A stretch of DNA of 64,000 nucleotides from Niabella soli DSM 19437 (lineage in GTDB: Bacteria > Bacteroidota > Bacteroidia > Chitinophagales > Chitinophagaceae), in the NCBI RefSeq assembly GCF_000243115.2, contig NZ_CP007035.1:744001-808000 (forward strand). Reading direction: 5' to 3'. Positions 61,684 to 64,000 of the stretch are shown piece by piece; the stretch's first letter is position 1, and each line of letters opens with the position of its first letter. Below the pieces are notes generated by a model. That model saw only the letters and a program-made list of their open reading frames with translations, was not told where the DNA came from and did no database searches. The position numbers and the translations under genes were made by a program.

Positions 61684-63534
61684 ATGAAACGAAAATATTA
61701 TTTGCCGGTATTATTTCTTTCTATTGTTGGAATGGGCTCCTGTAAAAAATTTCTGCAACCCCATCCCACAGATTTCCTCACCACTGCCACTTATTACCAA
61801 ACGGAGCAGCAATTGAATTCCGCGTTGTCCGGCGTCTACAATACGGTAGGCAGCGGAGGCCTTTGGGGCAGTATTGCCAATTATCTGCTGGATTGGGATG
61901 CAGATATATCTTATATGAACCGGCTTACCCTGAACGGCCCCTTTAATTTTAATTACTCAGCGTCTGATCCATTTATGACATCGCTCTGGACCACATTATG
62001 GGATGGTATCAACCGGGCCAATGTATTACTGGAGAATGTAGATAAGAATACCGGGATCCTGCAGGCTACAAGAGACCGGGTAAGAGGAGAAACCTTGTTT
62101 TTAAGAGGATACTATTATTTTCTACTGGTACAATATTGGGGAGGAGTGCCGCTTAAGTTAAAGTCTACGCAATCTCCATCTGATGTGTCGATAGCCCGGG
62201 CATCTGTAAAAGACGTGTACACACAGATCCTGTCAGACATGACAACGGCGGAGCCGCTGGTGCGCAACATTCAGGATCTCGGTTATTCCGGCGCCGTAAA
62301 TAAGTCTGCTGTGCGCGGGATGCTGGCAAAGGTTTGTCTTACAATGGCCGGCGAACCACTGAAAGATGCCACTAAATACCAGGATGCAAAAGCGTGGGCT
62401 AAAAAAGTAATGGATGATACGGGGGCCGGGCATAGCCTCAACCCCAGCTATTCCAATATCTTTATTGCACTTGCACAAGACAAGTATAATATTAAAGAAA
62501 ATTTATGGGAAGCAGAGTTTTATGGCAATAATTCGGACCCTTCCACATTGGCCTTTGGGGAGTGGACCAATATCGGGTATATCAATGGGCCGCCTTCTGC
62601 AGCGGGTTCTGCCACCGGAACCGGGACTGCCTATATGAATATCACTGCGAAATTCTATAATTCTTTTGACGACGGGGATCTCAGGAAATGGTGGAGCGTC
62701 GCACTCTTTACCTATGTAAATTCTCCCGTAAACGGACAAAAAACATTAAACGCGCTGCCGGCAACAGAAAGGGATAAATGGTATCTGTATCCTGCAAAAT
62801 GGCGGCGTGAATACGAAGCTATTCCCAGGTTAACCGCCACGACCTCTTCCACGAACATGCCTATTATAAGGTACTCCGACGTGCTGCTGCTATTTGCGGA
62901 GGCGGATAATGAAATTAACGGCGCTCCCACGGCGGATGCCATCGCGGCTGTAAACCTGGTAAGAAGGCGTGCCTGGTCCACCGGTGTTAAATCGATCGCG
63001 GTTACTAACGGGGGAAGTGGTTACACAAGCGCGCCAACGGTAACCATTTCATCAGGCAATGGAAGCACCGCCACAGCAACGGCGGTAGTGCAGGGAGGCG
63101 CGGTGGTAGCGATCAACCTGAACCGGGATTCTACAGGAGTTCAATTCTTCCAGGCGGGCAGTTACAGCAGTGTTCCGTCGGTAACGATTTCCGGTGGAGG
63201 CGGCTCAGGGGCAACAGCCGCCGCAACCCTTTATAAAGCTACCGATGGAGATGTTCCCGCATCAGCGTTGGCTTCTAAAGCGGCTTTTCTCTCTTTTATT
63301 CAGGATGAGCGCATGCGGGAGTTTAATATGGAAGGCAGCCGGAAAGCCGATCTGCTCCGGTGGGGGATTTTCCTTAAAGTGAATCAGGATATGGGAAATG
63401 AGGCGCAGCAGGATGTACCGGGCGCTGGTTTTGTACTTTCTTTTTCACGTGCTTCAGCCAGAGATGTGTTGATGCCGATACCGGATAAAGAGATGATCAA
63501 TAATTTAAAAATGACTCAAAATCCTGGCTGGTAA
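61684..63534 (+). CDS. SusD/RagB-family lipoprotein with Gly-rich repeat insert
   Basis: 616 residues; lipobox VGMGSC then KKFLQPHPTDF. SusD signatures: TYYQTEQQLNSALSGVYN, INRANVLLENVDK, GETLFLRGYYYFLLVQYWGGVPL, IRYSDVLLLFAEADNEINGAP, and C-terminal MREFNMEGSRKADLLRWG. Residues about 432-519 are an inserted pair of repeats (SIAVTNGGSGYTSAPTVTIS and VPSVTISGGGGSGATAAATLY) of a kind known from surface adhesins and phage tail proteins, placed just before the last conserved helix. Probably extends the surface of the binding lid. Confidence 0.92.
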   Translation: MKRKYYLPVLFLSIVGMGSCKKFLQPHPTDFLTTATYYQTEQQLNSALSGVYNTVGSGGLWGSIANYLLDWDADISYMNRLTLNGPFNFNYSASDPFMTSLWTTLWDGINRANVLLENVDKNTGILQATRDRVRGETLFLRGYYYFLLVQYWGGVPLKLKSTQSPSDVSIARASVKDVYTQILSDMTTAEPLVRNIQDLGYSGAVNKSAVRGMLAKVCLTMAGEPLKDATKYQDAKAWAKKVMDDTGAGHSLNPSYSNIFIALAQDKYNIKENLWEAEFYGNNSDPSTLAFGEWTNIGYINGPPSAAGSATGTGTAYMNITAKFYNSFDDGDLRKWWSVALFTYVNSPVNGQKTLNALPATERDKWYLYPAKWRREYEAIPRLTATTSSTNMPIIRYSDVLLLFAEADNEINGAPTADAIAAVNLVRRRAWSTGVKSIAVTNGGSGYTSAPTVTISSGNGSTATATAVVQGGAVVAINLNRDSTGVQFFQAGSYSSVPSVTISGGGGSGATAAATLYKATDGDVPASALASKAAFLSFIQDERMREFNMEGSRKADLLRWGIFLKVNQDMGNEAQQDVPGAGFVLSFSRASARDVLMPIPDKEMINNLKMTQNPGW

Positions 63535-63561
63535 CTCATTCCTGATCCAAAAAAAGTAGTT

Positions 63562-64000
63562 ATGAAAATTAAAAATCTGATATGGTTGGCGGGAATATTT
63601 TTTATGTCCTGCCAGAAAAAACTGGCCGTGGTAACCGCCCCCGATTTTGATGTAACCACAACCACGGTAACGGTTAAAGCTGGTGTGCCGGCTGTGTTTA
63701 AATTTTCGGGAATAGCAACGACGGTTTCGTTTTACCCGGGAGAAATTTATAAAGACTATAATTATAAAGACGGCAGAAGTGTTGCTGTAGCAGGCAAAGG
63801 CTTGGCGCTGAGTTTTTCCAATGGAGTAGCTGCCGGTACACCCGCAGGTACACAAGCCAATCAATTCTCCATTTTACTTTCCACAGATTTTAATGGCAAT
63901 TATAAGGACCTTGCCAGTGTAAAGGCGGCCACCTGGGTAAACATAACCGATAGCTTTACACTGGCCACTTCGGCAACTATGGTGGCGACGCGGTCTGTTA
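63562..64000 (+). CDS. DUF5017-like SusE/F-position lipoprotein, 3' end cut by window
   Basis: 146 residues visible. Start MKIKNLIWLAGIFFMSCQKK gives a lipobox FFMSC (Cys17). The body (FDVTTTTVTVKAGVPAVFKFSG, VSFYPGEIYKDYNYKDGR) matches the DUF5017 type, where an Ig-like start with FxFxG...ITFYSGE precedes a discoidin-like domain. Follows the SusD gene by 27 bp. The rest lies beyond the window. Confidence 0.75.
   Translation, partial: MKIKNLIWLAGIFFMSCQKKLAVVTAPDFDVTTTTVTVKAGVPAVFKFSGIATTVSFYPGEIYKDYNYKDGRSVAVAGKGLALSFSNGVAAGTPAGTQANQFSILLSTDFNGNYKDLASVKAATWVNITDSFTLATSATMVATRSV

Overview
The window looks like chromosome of a Bacteroidota bacterium, most likely a Chitinophagaceae relative. 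This rests on two SusC/SusD pairs, an ECF sigma/FecR pair of the Bacteroidota type, DUF4998/DUF5000/DUF5017-type SusE/F-position lipoproteins, many Tat signals of the form RR-x-F-[ILV], and the lack of clear Shine-Dalgarno sequences. The genus is an inference. I saw no rRNA, tRNA, CRISPR array or prophage.

Layout. (1) 1-6748: a cut-off Tat-exported glycosidase-like gene, a BadF-type sugar kinase, then a + strand set of a membrane-bound-dehydrogenase-type lipoprotein, a secreted propeller protein and a Tat-exported HiPIP. (2) 6754-13465 (-): a complete ebo cluster (eboA-F) headed by a TMEM220-like gene. (3) 13563-21669 (-): M20 peptidase, Tat amidohydrolase, Tat DegT aminotransferase, ceramidase-family protein, murQ and GH20 hexosaminidase. 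(4) 21846-25222 (+): a degenerate Nramp-fold transporter, an SDR and a DapA-family enzyme. (5) 25477-33008 (+): Tat enolase-superfamily enzyme, an amidohydrolase/pseudo-amidohydrolase pair, heparinase II/III-like lyase and a Tat DegT aminotransferase. (6) 33177-33880: a REP-flanked RAYT transposase. (7) 33927-57022: DeoR regulator (-), then ECF sigma, FecR, STN-type SusC, SusD, two surface lipoproteins, a second propeller, a third Tat DegT enzyme, a second ceramidase-family protein, an unknown secreted protein, a second amidohydrolase/pseudo-amidohydrolase pair, a third amidohydrolase with only a vestige of its partner, and an alpha/beta hydrolase. (8) 57026-64000: a Tat-exported Gfo/Idh/MocA oxidoreductase (-) and a second SusCD operon.

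How it may work together (inference). This is a large catabolic island in which much of the chemistry appears to happen in the periplasm. Eleven proteins carry Tat signals, including cofactor-dependent classes that normally work in the cytoplasm: PLP aminotransferases, an NAD(P)-type Gfo/Idh oxidoreductase and an enolase-superfamily enzyme. Hexosaminidase, MurQ and a BadF kinase point to amino-sugar substrates. The DegT enzymes carry an N-terminal pattern like aminocyclitol/AHBA-type aminotransferases, so an amino-sugar or aminocyclitol conjugate is a reasonable guess. A repeated bipartite A-tract element in four divergent intergenic regions, one beside the DeoR gene, suggests that one regulator ties these operons together. 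Intergenic regions are rich in small non-autonomous inverted-repeat elements, three of which end at or within about 25 bp of start codons.

All functional calls are by reading sequence motifs; no database search was run.
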